Notes under the pieces: generated by a model | The model's database searches: none | What the model was told of the DNA's origin: nothing | The model's input: only the letters and a program-made list of their open reading frames with translations | Assembly (NCBI GenBank): GCA_004557805.1 | Contig: SFFS01000069.1 | Span: 1 to 12,234, forward strand | Direction: 5' to 3' | From: Clostridiales bacterium | GTDB taxonomy: Bacteria > Bacillota > Clostridia > Christensenellales > Aristaeellaceae | Length of the DNA stretch: 12,234 nucleotides | In this document: one piece after another, positions 1-6,951 of the stretch | Layout of the letters: the number at the start of each line of letters is the position of its first letter | How positions within the stretch are numbered: position 1 is the stretch's first letter | Translations under genes and position numbers: made by a program

Positions 1-356
1 GCAATCTTCGCAGGATCATCGTTGATCCACGCCGTGCCGCTTACGGTAAAGCCGTCATCTTTCTGCTCCGCGCCTTCGATCGTGTACTTCACCGTGTACT
101 GCGTATCCTGCGTCTGTTTGTCATCCTTCACGTAGTTCACGACGTACACGCTGCCACTGTTTACCAGCGTTCCGGCCGTCGGATACTTCGGATTCGCAGG
201 ATCCAGCTTGTAGCCCGTGTACTTATCCGCAGGCGTGGGAATTCCGCCTTCCGCAATCGCAATCTGCGCAGGATTGTCATTCACCCACGCCTTGCCGCTT
301 ACGGTAAAGCCGTCCGCAGTCTGCTCCGCGCCTTCGATCGTGTACTTCACCGTGTA
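1..356 (-). repeat. 258-bp in-frame direct repeat within the adhesin gene
   Basis: One full unit (99-356) is followed by the start of a second (1-98). The period is 258 bases (86 codons): for example, TTACGGTAAAGCCGTC begins at 41 and again at 299. Both copies encode the pattern YTVKYTIEGAEQ, GFTVSG.AW.ND.PA. The copies are close but not identical. The array probably continues left of the window and could change in copy number by recombination. Confidence 0.85.
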
Positions 357-2927
357 CGCCGTCGGCTGCGTCTGGCCATCGTCCTTCACGTAGTACACTT
401 TGATGACGTTCTTGCTCTCATCGGTACCAATCGTCAGCGGCAGGTTCTTAACCTCGCTGAGCTTATAGCCCGTCTTCGCTTTGTCCGTATAATCCGTGAT
501 CTGGCTTTCGAACTCCGCGCTCTCCCTTACCGTCGCGCTTTCATCCTTCACGCCATCGTAGTAGTACTCTACCGTGTACTCATATTTGCACCGACTCCAC
601 TGCGCGTACAGGTTGTTATCATCTGCACCGACAAGGCGTGCGGCAGTGCCAGCTGCAAACGAGTTCCCCTCACCATCCTTCCAGCCCGCAAATTCATAGC
701 CTTCGCGCGTGGGCAGTCCGGTCTCGCCGTAGCTAAGGATCGTAATGAGGCCGTTGTTCGGCTGCTCTTTGTCCGTCAATGTAGAATCCGTTTCAAAGTT
801 GCTGTGGTAGGTCACCTGCACCTTCTGGGCAGAATCGCCCCACACAGCGAAAAGCGTAACATTGCCGGTTATCTCAACTTTCTTCCCCGGATAATAGCGA
901 TTTCCCGCCGCGTCCTCCCAGTAGAGGAACTTTTTGCCTCCCGGCGCTGTCGCGCCATCGGCGGAGCGCACTTCCGCATACGCGCCTTTGGCGTAGGAAT
1001 TGTCGTCCGTAACACTGCCTGTGCCATCGGTCAGATCATAGGTAACCTTGTACGTCGCCTTGCTGACCATCTGCGGGCGCAGCGTAATATCCTTCATGAC
1101 GAGCATGGAAAGGTTCGCGGGCTTTTCCGTGGTGCCTTCCACGATCAGCCAGCTTCCAGTCCACTCATAGCCTTCCGCAGGCGTAATCTCGCTCGGCAGC
1201 CCAGCGTCGCCGAGAAGCGAACCGCTATTTACCGTCTTCGTCACCGTTTCGCCTACCGCGTTTACATACACGATGGTAACTTTATAGGTTTTCGGAACCC
1301 ATTTAGCGTAAACGGTAACGTTATGCGCGGGCATGGTTCCGTTAAAGTCAAACGGGGCGCCGGCGCACTGCTCATTATCGTACCAGCCTGCAAACGTAAA
1401 CTTCTCCTTGACAGGATCCGCAATAGCCGCAGGAATGGGGGCCTCAAATTTTGCAGACCGTCTACCAATCTCGGTAGAACCGTTCATGAATATGAGGTCA
1501 TAGCTATTACGCGTGTAGTAGAACTTGGCGCCATCATAGTAAGCACCGTTTTTCGCACTCCTTATCTCATTACACGTAAATCCTGTTATCGGATACCGGT
1601 CTTCCTTAGTAACCTTCAGCCAACCATCCGCCCTAGCCGTATCCTTATGGTCAAGCGTATCTCCCCCATCCAGAGACTCTAAATAATATTCGGCCGTTTG
1701 ATCCCATCCCTCGTTTTGCTGCCCATAGAAATTTTTCCCGCCAAGCGGCATGGTATCAATATTAGATTGCGCCGTATAATCCCACGTGTTAACATACCAG
1801 CCACCGCCCGGCCACTGCTTGCGGATGTTCGCGCCGTATTTAGCGGTAATGCGCAATGAGGTATCTTCCCGCCATTCTCTTTTGTAGTATTTGAAGAACT
1901 TCACTTCATAAACATTCCGCTTATAATACACGTTTACAATCGTAGACCCATCGCCATTAATGGTCTGCTGTTCAATCGTATCCGGTGCGGTAAATCCCGG
2001 ATAGCTCTTCGCAGCAGTCACAGTCGTCTGCGTCCCCGCAGTTCCCTTTTGGGTTTCACTTTCAGCAAAGGAATAGTTATCATCATCCGCGTTTTCCTTC
2101 CAGTAAATTACGGTGTAATTCACCTGCTGCGCGGTCCAATGAGCCTTCAGCGTCAGCCGATTCTCCACAATCTGGGTGAAGTCATATTTCGTTGTTTCAT
2201 CGATATACCAGCCGTCAAACGTATAGCCCGCGCGCGTCGGGTTCGCCGGTTCGGTCACTGCACGGTTTTTGTGCACGAACACAGGCGCGGTATAGCTTCC
2301 GCCGTTCGCCTCGAAGGTAACCCAGTTTCCCTCTTCCACCTTGGCATACAGATCGACGTTCGCTCCATCCACCGTGATCAAATCGCCCACCGGTTCGCCC
2401 GTGCATTCGGAATCCGTATACCATCCGGTAATCGAATGCTGGCTGTCCACAGCGAAGCTGACGTCGTCCGTGCTCACCGATTCGCCCGTCGTTTCCTTCG
2501 TGGCGACAATGCGTCCGCCGTCATCATGGAAGAACACGTAATAAACCTGCTCGAACTTCGCATACAGGTCAACCGTTTCATCCTGTTCTCCTACCGTCTG
2601 CGGGCCGAAGGCCGTGAACTCCGTTTCCGCCTGCGTAAACCAGCCGATAAACTTCTTGCCATCTTCCGCCGGGTTCGCCGGCGCATACAGCGTTTCGCCA
2701 TTTTTGACGATCTGCTTATCTACCTCGTTATCGCCAATATGGAAAACGAAAGTCTTGTAGTAAACCTTCGGGTTTTCCGGATCAGGTTTAATCGCCCGCA
2801 CGCTAATCTGCTTGCTTTCGCTCGTGTCCGTAGCGACAATCACGGCAGCCAGCGCGTTCATTGGCAGCACGCCGACAAACATGATCACCGTCAGCAGCAG
2901 CGCAATCAGTTTTCTGAACTTATTCAT
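1..2927 (-). CDS. Large secreted InlB B-repeat surface protein (3' end beyond window)
   Basis: This is an open frame of 975 codons without a stop, read from base 2927 off the left edge, so the C-terminus and any anchoring signal are not visible. The start is ATG with GGAGGG at 2936-2941, eight bases upstream. Residues 1-28 form a signal peptide (basic MNKFRK, hydrophobic core, cut near NALAA). Next come several Listeria-Bacteroides/InlB B-type repeats (Flg_new family), each closing with a GW and a YAKW/AHW/AQW-like motif: about residues 60-124, 130-196, 203-264, 475-543, 626-696 and 703-777. MucBP-like segments lie near 270-336 and 782-847. From residue 858 there is a repeat unit of 86 residues whose second copy is cut by the window edge. 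Such proteins are typically extracellular adhesins or stalks. The ligand is unknown. No separate promoter is evident in the 99-base gap upstream, so it may be co-transcribed with the gene ending at 3027. Confidence 0.93.
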   Translation of the reverse strand, partial: MNKFRKLIALLLTVIMFVGVLPMNALAAVIVATDTSESKQISVRAIKPDPENPKVYYKTFVFHIGDNEVDKQIVKNGETLYAPANPAEDGKKFIGWFTQAETEFTAFGPQTVGEQDETVDLYAKFEQVYYVFFHDDGGRIVATKETTGESVSTDDVSFAVDSQHSITGWYTDSECTGEPVGDLITVDGANVDLYAKVEEGNWVTFEANGGSYTAPVFVHKNRAVTEPANPTRAGYTFDGWYIDETTKYDFTQIVENRLTLKAHWTAQQVNYTVIYWKENADDDNYSFAESETQKGTAGTQTTVTAAKSYPGFTAPDTIEQQTINGDGSTIVNVYYKRNVYEVKFFKYYKREWREDTSLRITAKYGANIRKQWPGGGWYVNTWDYTAQSNIDTMPLGGKNFYGQQNEGWDQTAEYYLESLDGGDTLDHKDTARADGWLKVTKEDRYPITGFTCNEIRSAKNGAYYDGAKFYYTRNSYDLIFMNGSTEIGRRSAKFEAPIPAAIADPVKEKFTFAGWYDNEQCAGAPFDFNGTMPAHNVTVYAKWVPKTYKVTIVYVNAVGETVTKTVNSGSLLGDAGLPSEITPAEGYEWTGSWLIVEGTTEKPANLSMLVMKDITLRPQMVSKATYKVTYDLTDGTGSVTDDNSYAKGAYAEVRSADGATAPGGKKFLYWEDAAGNRYYPGKKVEITGNVTLFAVWGDSAQKVQVTYHSNFETDSTLTDKEQPNNGLITILSYGETGLPTREGYEFAGWKDGEGNSFAAGTAARLVGADDNNLYAQWSRCKYEYTVEYYYDGVKDESATVRESAEFESQITDYTDKAKTGYKLSEVKNLPLTIGTDESKNVIKVYYVKDDGQTQPTAYTVKYTIEGAEQTADGFTVSGKAWVNDNPAQIAIAEGGIPTPADKYTGYKLDPANPKYPTAGTLVNSGSVYVVNYVKDDKQTQDTQYTVKYTIEGAEQKDDGFTVSGTAWINDDPAKI

Positions 2928-2983
2928 GTGCTCGTCCCTCCGCATTTTGTTTTGCGTTCCCGTCATTTCCGGGGGATATGCCC

Positions 2984-3014
2984 AGTTCCTCCCCGCGCTG
3001 CGCGAGAAGGAACC
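2984..3014 (-). promoter_or_regulatory. Strong mRNA stem-loop between two surface-protein genes
   Basis: On the minus strand, GGTTCCTTCTCGCG (3014-3001) can pair over 14 base pairs with CGCGGGGAGGAACT (2997-2984) around the loop CAG. Three of the pairs are G-U. On the plus strand those three positions would be A-C mismatches, so the structure favours the sense transcript. No T run follows, so it is not a classical terminator. It sits 12 bases after the stop of the small secreted protein and about 56 bases before the adhesin start. A role in mRNA stability or processing is inferred. Confidence 0.5.
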
Positions 3015-3026
3015 TTGCCTTTACCG

Positions 3027-3566
3027 TCAGGCCGCAGGCTGCGCTTCAGGCGCGTCAGCGCCGAGAACATTCACAACCACGCGCCAATACCAGTTCACGT
3101 TCTCTTCGGAGAGGACATACTGCGCGGTTTCGCCGACGGAGTAGTCCGCCCATTCGGTATTGTCAAGGCTGTACTGCCAGACGATTTCGCAGGCGAAGCC
3201 GTCATAGCCGGTCAGCTCGGAAAGAAGGGTGATCGTATCGCCATATTTGAGCTCTTCGCCGTCCCACGTGAAGGTGAAGGACACGCTGCGGTCAGCGGAA
3301 AGCTCGGCAGTGGGTTCGGCCGTCGGGGCTTCCGTCGGCTCGGCAGTGGGCTCCGCGGTCGGTTCCGGCGTGGTCGTCGGCTCGGCAGTGGGCTCCGCGG
3401 TCGGTTCCGGCGTGGCCGTCGGCTCCGGCGTGGGGCGGTGGAACACCTGCGGCAGCGTGAAGACAGGCGAGCTGACCGTCTTTTCCGCCGCGGCGCTGCA
3501 GGCGAGGCCAATCGCCAGCACCAGCAGCATCAGCATTGCGAGAGCTTTCTTCGTTCCCTTTTTCAT
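3027..3566 (-). CDS. Small secreted protein: Pro/Thr/Glu stalk plus Ig-like domain
   Basis: The frame opens at 3575, but TAAGGAGG (3576-3583) touches that ATG directly. The second ATG, at 3566, lies nine bases from GGAGG and is the better start, giving 179 residues. The N-terminus (MKKGTKKALAMLMLLVLAIG) is a signal peptide probably cut after SAAA. The Cys in GLACS lacks a good lipobox. A stalk of PEPTAEPT-type repeats covers roughly residues 46-90. The C-terminal domain has the pattern GEELKYGD, TITL, IVWQYS.D, W, Y.LSEEN..WYWR, like bacterial Ig-like modules of clostridial surface proteins. The same pattern occurs in the neighbour at 3744-4466, so the two are paralogues. There is no catalytic motif and no LPXTG motif. 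The likely role is extracellular; its binding partner is unknown. Confidence 0.88.
   Translation of the reverse strand: MKKGTKKALAMLMLLVLAIGLACSAAAEKTVSSPVFTLPQVFHRPTPEPTATPEPTAEPTAEPTTTPEPTAEPTAEPTEAPTAEPTAELSADRSVSFTFTWDGEELKYGDTITLLSELTGYDGFACEIVWQYSLDNTEWADYSVGETAQYVLSEENVNWYWRVVVNVLGADAPEAQPAA
3333..3415 (-). repeat. 42-bp tandem repeat encoding the Pro/Thr/Glu stalk
   Basis: A block of 41 bases at 3333-3373 is repeated exactly at 3375-3415, a period of 42 bases (14 codons). The units encode EPT-type repeats with alternating Ala, Thr and Glu. Identity at the nucleotide level points to a recent duplication by slippage or unequal crossing-over. Confidence 0.85.
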
Positions 3567-3641
3567 GTTTTCCATCCTCCTTACGAATGACGATGTGGTA
3601 TATATAATAGGAAGGAATTCCCATTTTTCGCAGAGACAGCG

Positions 3642-3665
3642 AAACCGGAACTCGCGTTCCGGTTT
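3642..3665 (-). terminator. Perfect 10-bp hairpin between the two small secreted-protein genes
   Basis: AAACCGGAAC (3642-3651) and GTTCCGGTTT (3656-3665) are perfect inverted repeats around a four-base loop. It lies about 80 bases past the stop of the gene at 3744-4466 and about 75 bases before the start at 3566. In the minus direction only three Ts follow. In the plus direction five Ts follow. It is probably a weak or bidirectional terminator for the upstream gene. The strength is uncertain. Confidence 0.5.
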
Positions 3666-3743
3666 TTGCTTTCAAGGTTCGCCGCCGAATTCTCGGCTTT
3701 TCTCAGTGCGGCTGCGCCGCGATCTGCGCGCCGCCTGCTGCGA

Positions 3744-4466
3744 TCAGGCTTCCTCTTCGAGAGCCACCAGCGTGGCGCGATACTGCCAGGCGGCGTTCTC
3801 TTCGGTCAGCTCGAAGGTGTAGGTCGTGCTGTTGCTGGCGTCCACGACGAACCAGCTGCTTCCGCCGTCCGCGCTGGCTTCCCAGCGGATGGTGTAGCTG
3901 CCCGTGGCGTAGGCGATAATCGCCTGCAGGGTCACGGCGTCGCCGTAGAACAGCTCTTCGCCTTCGTTGGCGAGGACCACGTCCAGCTCCGCGTCGAACT
4001 CCTCTTCCTCTTCTTCGGAATCGGGGTCTTCTTCCTCCTCAACGGGGAGGACGGGTTCTTCCGTGGGTTCCTCGGTCGGCTCGGCGGTGGGTTCCTCCGT
4101 GGGGGCCTCGGTCGGTTCCTCGGTGGGTTCTTCCGTGGGCTGCTCCGTCGGTTCCTCGGTGGGTTCCTCAGTGGGTTCTTCCGTCGGTTCCTCGGTGGGC
4201 TCTTCCGTCGGCTCTTCCGTCGGTTCCTCAGCGGGTTCCTCAGCGGGTTCCTCGGCCGGTTCTTCTTCAACCGGCTCTTCGGTGGGGTCTTCCTCGATGG
4301 GTTCTTCCTCTCCGACCGGCTCTTCTCCGAAGCTTTCTTCCATCATCTCTACTTCGACGATGGGTTCTTCCATCGGAATTTCTGCTGCGAAACCAGGCAC
4401 GGCCAGGCTTGCCATCATTGCAATGGTCAGCACCAGAACCAGCATGTTGCGAATCATTTTCTTCAT
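3744..4466 (-). CDS. Secreted acidic Glu/Pro/Thr-repeat protein with Ig-like domain
   Basis: This gene encodes 240 residues. The ATG at 4466 is preceded by AAGGAGG at a spacing of nine bases. Residues 1-28 form a signal peptide (MKKMIRNM, hydrophobic core, cut after GFAA). Residues about 30-160 are very acidic and contain a long EEPT tandem array (about 61-138), expected to be an extended rod. Residues about 165-235 form an Ig-like domain with GEELFYGD, TLQA, IRWEASADGGSSW, Y.FELTEEN..WQYR, matching the domain in the protein encoded at 3027-3566. No sortase or other anchor is visible, so it may be released or bound through charge. It has its own candidate promoter at 4528-4556 and follows the regulator gene. 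It resembles stalk-bearing surface proteins of gut Clostridia. The function is unknown. Confidence 0.9.
   Translation of the reverse strand: MKKMIRNMLVLVLTIAMMASLAVPGFAAEIPMEEPIVEVEMMEESFGEEPVGEEEPIEEDPTEEPVEEEPAEEPAEEPAEEPTEEPTEEPTEEPTEEPTEEPTEEPTEQPTEEPTEEPTEAPTEEPTAEPTEEPTEEPVLPVEEEEDPDSEEEEEEFDAELDVVLANEGEELFYGDAVTLQAIIAYATGSYTIRWEASADGGSSWFVVDASNSTTYTFELTEENAAWQYRATLVALEEEA
4053..4286 (-). repeat. Imperfect 12-bp tandem array encoding (EEPT)n
   Basis: About nineteen four-codon units, mostly Glu-Glu-Pro-Thr with Ala, Gln or Val variants, run in frame here. Codon variants such as GGTTCCTC and GGCTCTTC on the plus strand break perfect identity. That makes the array less prone to slippage than an exact repeat, although length variation between strains is likely. 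Confidence 0.85.
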
Positions 4467-4527
4467 CAGCGACAGCCTCCTTGCAAATTGCTTGGTAAAA
4501 ATCTGCTTTCATCGTGTTTACAGTTAG

Positions 4528-4556
4528 ATTTTACCATTTGCAAGTTACGTAGTCGG
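4528..4556 (-). promoter_or_regulatory. Candidate extended -10 promoter for the acidic repeat protein
   Basis: On the minus strand, TGG followed by TAAAAT (4536-4528) makes an extended -10 element about 60 bases upstream of the ATG at 4466. The -35 hexamer at 17-base spacing is poor (CCGACT, 4551-4556). An alternative pair is TTGCAA (4538-4543) with TAAACA (4515-4520). The flanking AT-rich region 4561-4600 shows no convincing terminator for the regulator gene. Confidence 0.4.
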
Positions 4557-4595
4557 TCACTTTTCAAGAAAAAATTCTCTTTTTTCGCAGTTTTT

Positions 4596-5807
4596 TTATT
4601 CTTTTTCCGGCGGCTTCATATCGCTGCTCAGCGGGCCTACGCGATAGTTGAACGGGATGTTCGAATTCGCGTATTTCTTATAGAAGAGCTTGCGAACCCG
4701 CTCCATAACCATGTTGCCGGTCGTGTAGTTTACCGTGGGCAGGAGCAGGGCGAAGATCGTCGGGGAAAAGTGCGTGATGGTATCGCCTTTACGCAGGTTC
4801 GTGCGCAGGATCTCGAGCAGGCCGTTCATGATGTTGTCCTGCTTGATGCTGTCCATGTTCGGGTCGTCCGGATCGCCGACCATGATAACGGCGAGGAACA
4901 TCGTGGAACCGAGCCGTTCGAGGTTGCGCATCTGGAGGTTGTAAATCTCCTTGAACACGGCGTATTCGCAGACGAACGCGCCGCGCTGCTCGCCGCTTTC
5001 GCGCAGCTCGTTGCGGATGGACTCCAGGTTCAGATCCAGCGTTTTGCCGGCACGCACGATCTGCTTGTAAAACTCCTGCATGTCGTCGCTCGGACGAACG
5101 CCGAGATAGCGGTAGTTCAGGTGCATCACGTGCTTGTACTGGACGAGCGCCTCGCTGGTGCGGTTCGTGCTGATGAGCGCGCTCATCAGCTCCATGTGCA
5201 GCCGGTCGTCGAAGTTGTCCACCGCAAGCGCCTGACGGCACACGCAGATAATCAGCTCGTAGTCCTTCTCCTCCTTGAGCAGCTCAATGTAGGAGTAAAC
5301 GGCGGCCATGTAGCGGTTGTGCAGCGTCGTCGCGCGCGAAAGCGCCCATTCGTTCTGCTCGGCGTTTTGCAGCAGATCGCCGGAATACAGCTCCATCATC
5401 CGCTTATACAGCGCATGCCGGACGGCCCTGTCCGGCTTTCCGGCGGAGAGCTTATCGAGGATATCCTCGATTTCATACACGTCCACCGTCATCCCCGGCA
5501 GCATTTCCCAATGGTACGCGCCGCGGTCGGCCACAATGCAGCCGCCCAGCCGCGGATGAATCTGGTTCAGCAGCGCGCGCAGGCGGCTGACGAGCGTTTT
5601 CAGCGCGCTTTCGGGGTTGGCGCTGCGATCGTCCGCCCAGAGGGTGGCCAGCAGCCGGTAGTTCGGCACGGGCTGCCCGCGGTTTAAGATCAGATATTCG
5701 ATCAGATTGGCGCCCTTGCGTGATTTCGCCGCAAGATACTCCACATGCTGCTCGTCGATATAAATCGCAAAGTTGTCCATCAGCTGGATATGAAACCGAT
5801 TGCTCAT
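4596..5807 (-). CDS. SARP/BTAD-family transcriptional regulator with degenerate GGDEF-like C-terminus
   Basis: The frame can start at 5852 (418 residues), but the ATG at 5807 (403 residues) has AGGGGAG five bases upstream and begins where the family normally does, so it is preferred. Residues about 4-105 fit an OmpR-type winged helix, with the recognition-helix region around ESALKTLVSRLRALL. Residues about 108-251 fit the BTAD helical domain (VDVYEIED, YSGDLL, EALVQYKHVMHLNYRYLGVRPS). Residues about 278-390 resemble a GGDEF fold (LLEILRTNLRKGDTITHF, FALLLPTVN, MERVRKLF), but the signature position reads SPTIF instead of GGDEF, so cyclase activity is not expected. Regulators of this type bind direct repeats near -35 and activate nearby genes. 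The location between the pilus-like operon and the surface-protein genes suggests control of one or both. The targets are inferred. Confidence 0.85.
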   Translation of the reverse strand: MSNRFHIQLMDNFAIYIDEQHVEYLAAKSRKGANLIEYLILNRGQPVPNYRLLATLWADDRSANPESALKTLVSRLRALLNQIHPRLGGCIVADRGAYHWEMLPGMTVDVYEIEDILDKLSAGKPDRAVRHALYKRMMELYSGDLLQNAEQNEWALSRATTLHNRYMAAVYSYIELLKEEKDYELIICVCRQALAVDNFDDRLHMELMSALISTNRTSEALVQYKHVMHLNYRYLGVRPSDDMQEFYKQIVRAGKTLDLNLESIRNELRESGEQRGAFVCEYAVFKEIYNLQMRNLERLGSTMFLAVIMVGDPDDPNMDSIKQDNIMNGLLEILRTNLRKGDTITHFSPTIFALLLPTVNYTTGNMVMERVRKLFYKKYANSNIPFNYRVGPLSSDMKPPEKE

Positions 5808-5850
5808 CTCTGCTCCCCTGTCGTCCGCTTCATTATATGGTTCATGATAC

Positions 5851-5879
5851 ATTTTACCATATTACCTCCCCGCGTGCAA
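5851..5879 (-). promoter_or_regulatory. Candidate promoter for the BTAD regulator
   Basis: On the minus strand, TTGCAC (5879-5874), a 17-base spacer and TGG-TAAAAT (5859-5851) form an extended -10 promoter. Transcription would begin near 5844, downstream of the ATG at 5852, which supports the start at 5807. The -35 element is weak. The alternative is read-through from the PilT-type gene, whose stop lies at 5887 with no terminator seen in between. Confidence 0.4.
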
Positions 5880-5886
5880 CATGCGT

Positions 5887-6951
5887 TCAACGTTTAAACA
5901 ACCGTTTCTTCACATTTTCCGGAAATTCTGCATATCGCTGCGCCGTTTCCGCGTTGATCTTTCCCCGCTCCGCCAGGCGCACCAGTTCGGCGTCCATCGT
6001 GTTCATTTCTCCGCCGGCAGCGGCGGAGATGGCGTTGTCCAGCCGGTAGGTATAGCCGTCACGGATCAGCGTGCGGATCGCCGTCGTCGCACGCATTGCC
6101 TCAAAGACCGGCACGGGGCGGTTATCCTCGCCGGGAACGAGCCGCTGCGAAACGACGGCGCAAAGCGCCATCGAAAGCTGCAGGCGAATCTGTTGCTGCT
6201 GCTCGGCGGGGAACGCGTCCACAATGCGGTCGATCGTGCGCGCCGCGCCGATGGTGTGCATCGACGAAAGCACAAGATGCCCCGTTTCCGCCGCCGTAAT
6301 GGCCGTGCGAATCGTCTCCGCATCGCGCATTTCTCCGAGCATCAGCACGTCCGGCGCCTGGCGCATCGCGGCGCGCAGCGCGCGGGCGAACGTCGGCGCG
6401 TCGTTAGGCACCTCGCGCTGGCTGACCAGCGATTTCTGGTGCGGGTGCAGGAACTCGATCGGATCCTCGATGGTGATGATGTGGCCCGGCCGCGTGCGGT
6501 TAATCCGGTCGATCAGGCAGGCAAGCGTAGTGCTCTTCCCGCTTCCGGCAGGGCCGGTAATGAGAATCATTCCGCTCCGCTCGTCCGCAAGCCGCATCAC
6601 GTTTTCCGGTATCTGCATCTTCACCGGGTCGGGCAGTCCGAACGCCACAATGCGGCAGATGGCCGCCAGCGTGCCCCTCTGCCGGTACGCGTTGCAGCGG
6701 AACCGGCTCAGATCCTTGATTGCAAAGGAAAAATCGTCGTCGCCGTTTTCCTCCAGCGCGTCGGTTCTGCGTCCGGCCAGCTCATAGGCCGCGCCAATCA
6801 GTTCCTCCGCCGCCGCAGGGGTCAGCTTCTCCTCCGACAGCGGCGTCAGCTGTCCGTTGCGCTTCGTCTCAACCGGCGAGCCAGGAATGATGAACACGTC
6901 CGATCCGTCCATCTGCACGGCCTGCCGTAAAAAATCAATCAGTCGTTCCAT
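5887..6951 (-). CDS. pilT: PilT-type secretion/twitching ATPase
   Basis: The 354 residues match the usual PilT length. Residues 1-100 form the N-terminal domain. The RecA-like core has Walker A GPAGSGKST at 133-141, an Asp box IITIEDPIE at 158-166, an atypical Walker B VLMLGEMRD at 202-210 and a His box TGHLVLSSMHT at 223-233. The family is a hexameric cytoplasmic motor that hydrolyses ATP to power pilus retraction. In single-motor systems the same type may drive assembly. The ATG at 6951 follows GGAGG at four bases and overlaps the end of the preceding gene by 13 bases. It is the last gene of the pilus-like cluster. No PilB-type extension ATPase is present in the window, so its direction of action is open. 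All catalytic motifs look intact. Confidence 0.95.
   Translation of the reverse strand: MERLIDFLRQAVQMDGSDVFIIPGSPVETKRNGQLTPLSEEKLTPAAAEELIGAAYELAGRRTDALEENGDDDFSFAIKDLSRFRCNAYRQRGTLAAICRIVAFGLPDPVKMQIPENVMRLADERSGMILITGPAGSGKSTTLACLIDRINRTRPGHIITIEDPIEFLHPHQKSLVSQREVPNDAPTFARALRAAMRQAPDVLMLGEMRDAETIRTAITAAETGHLVLSSMHTIGAARTIDRIVDAFPAEQQQQIRLQLSMALCAVVSQRLVPGEDNRPVPVFEAMRATTAIRTLIRDGYTYRLDNAISAAAGGEMNTMDAELVRLAERGKINAETAQRYAEFPENVKKRLFKR

Noticed and set aside
3480..3500. Lipoprotein signal in the small secreted protein (GLACS)
   Set aside because: The residue at -3 is Gly instead of Leu, Val or Ile. A signal peptidase I site after SAAA fits better.
3967..4527. Plus-strand Gly-Ser-Ser-Val repeat frame
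   Set aside because: It is the complement of the EEPT array in the gene at 3744-4466, whose signal peptide and ribosome binding site show that the minus strand is coding.
4561..4600. AT-rich inverted repeat after the regulator gene as a terminator
   Set aside because: The possible stem is only A-T pairs without a G-C core, so it is not convincing.
2049..5687. Long plus-strand frames (2049-3590 and 3666-5687) with Arg/Gly/Phe-rich repeats
   Set aside because: They are antisense to well-supported minus-strand genes. Their repeats are the mirror of the Pro/Thr/Glu arrays, and they lack ribosome binding sites and family motifs.
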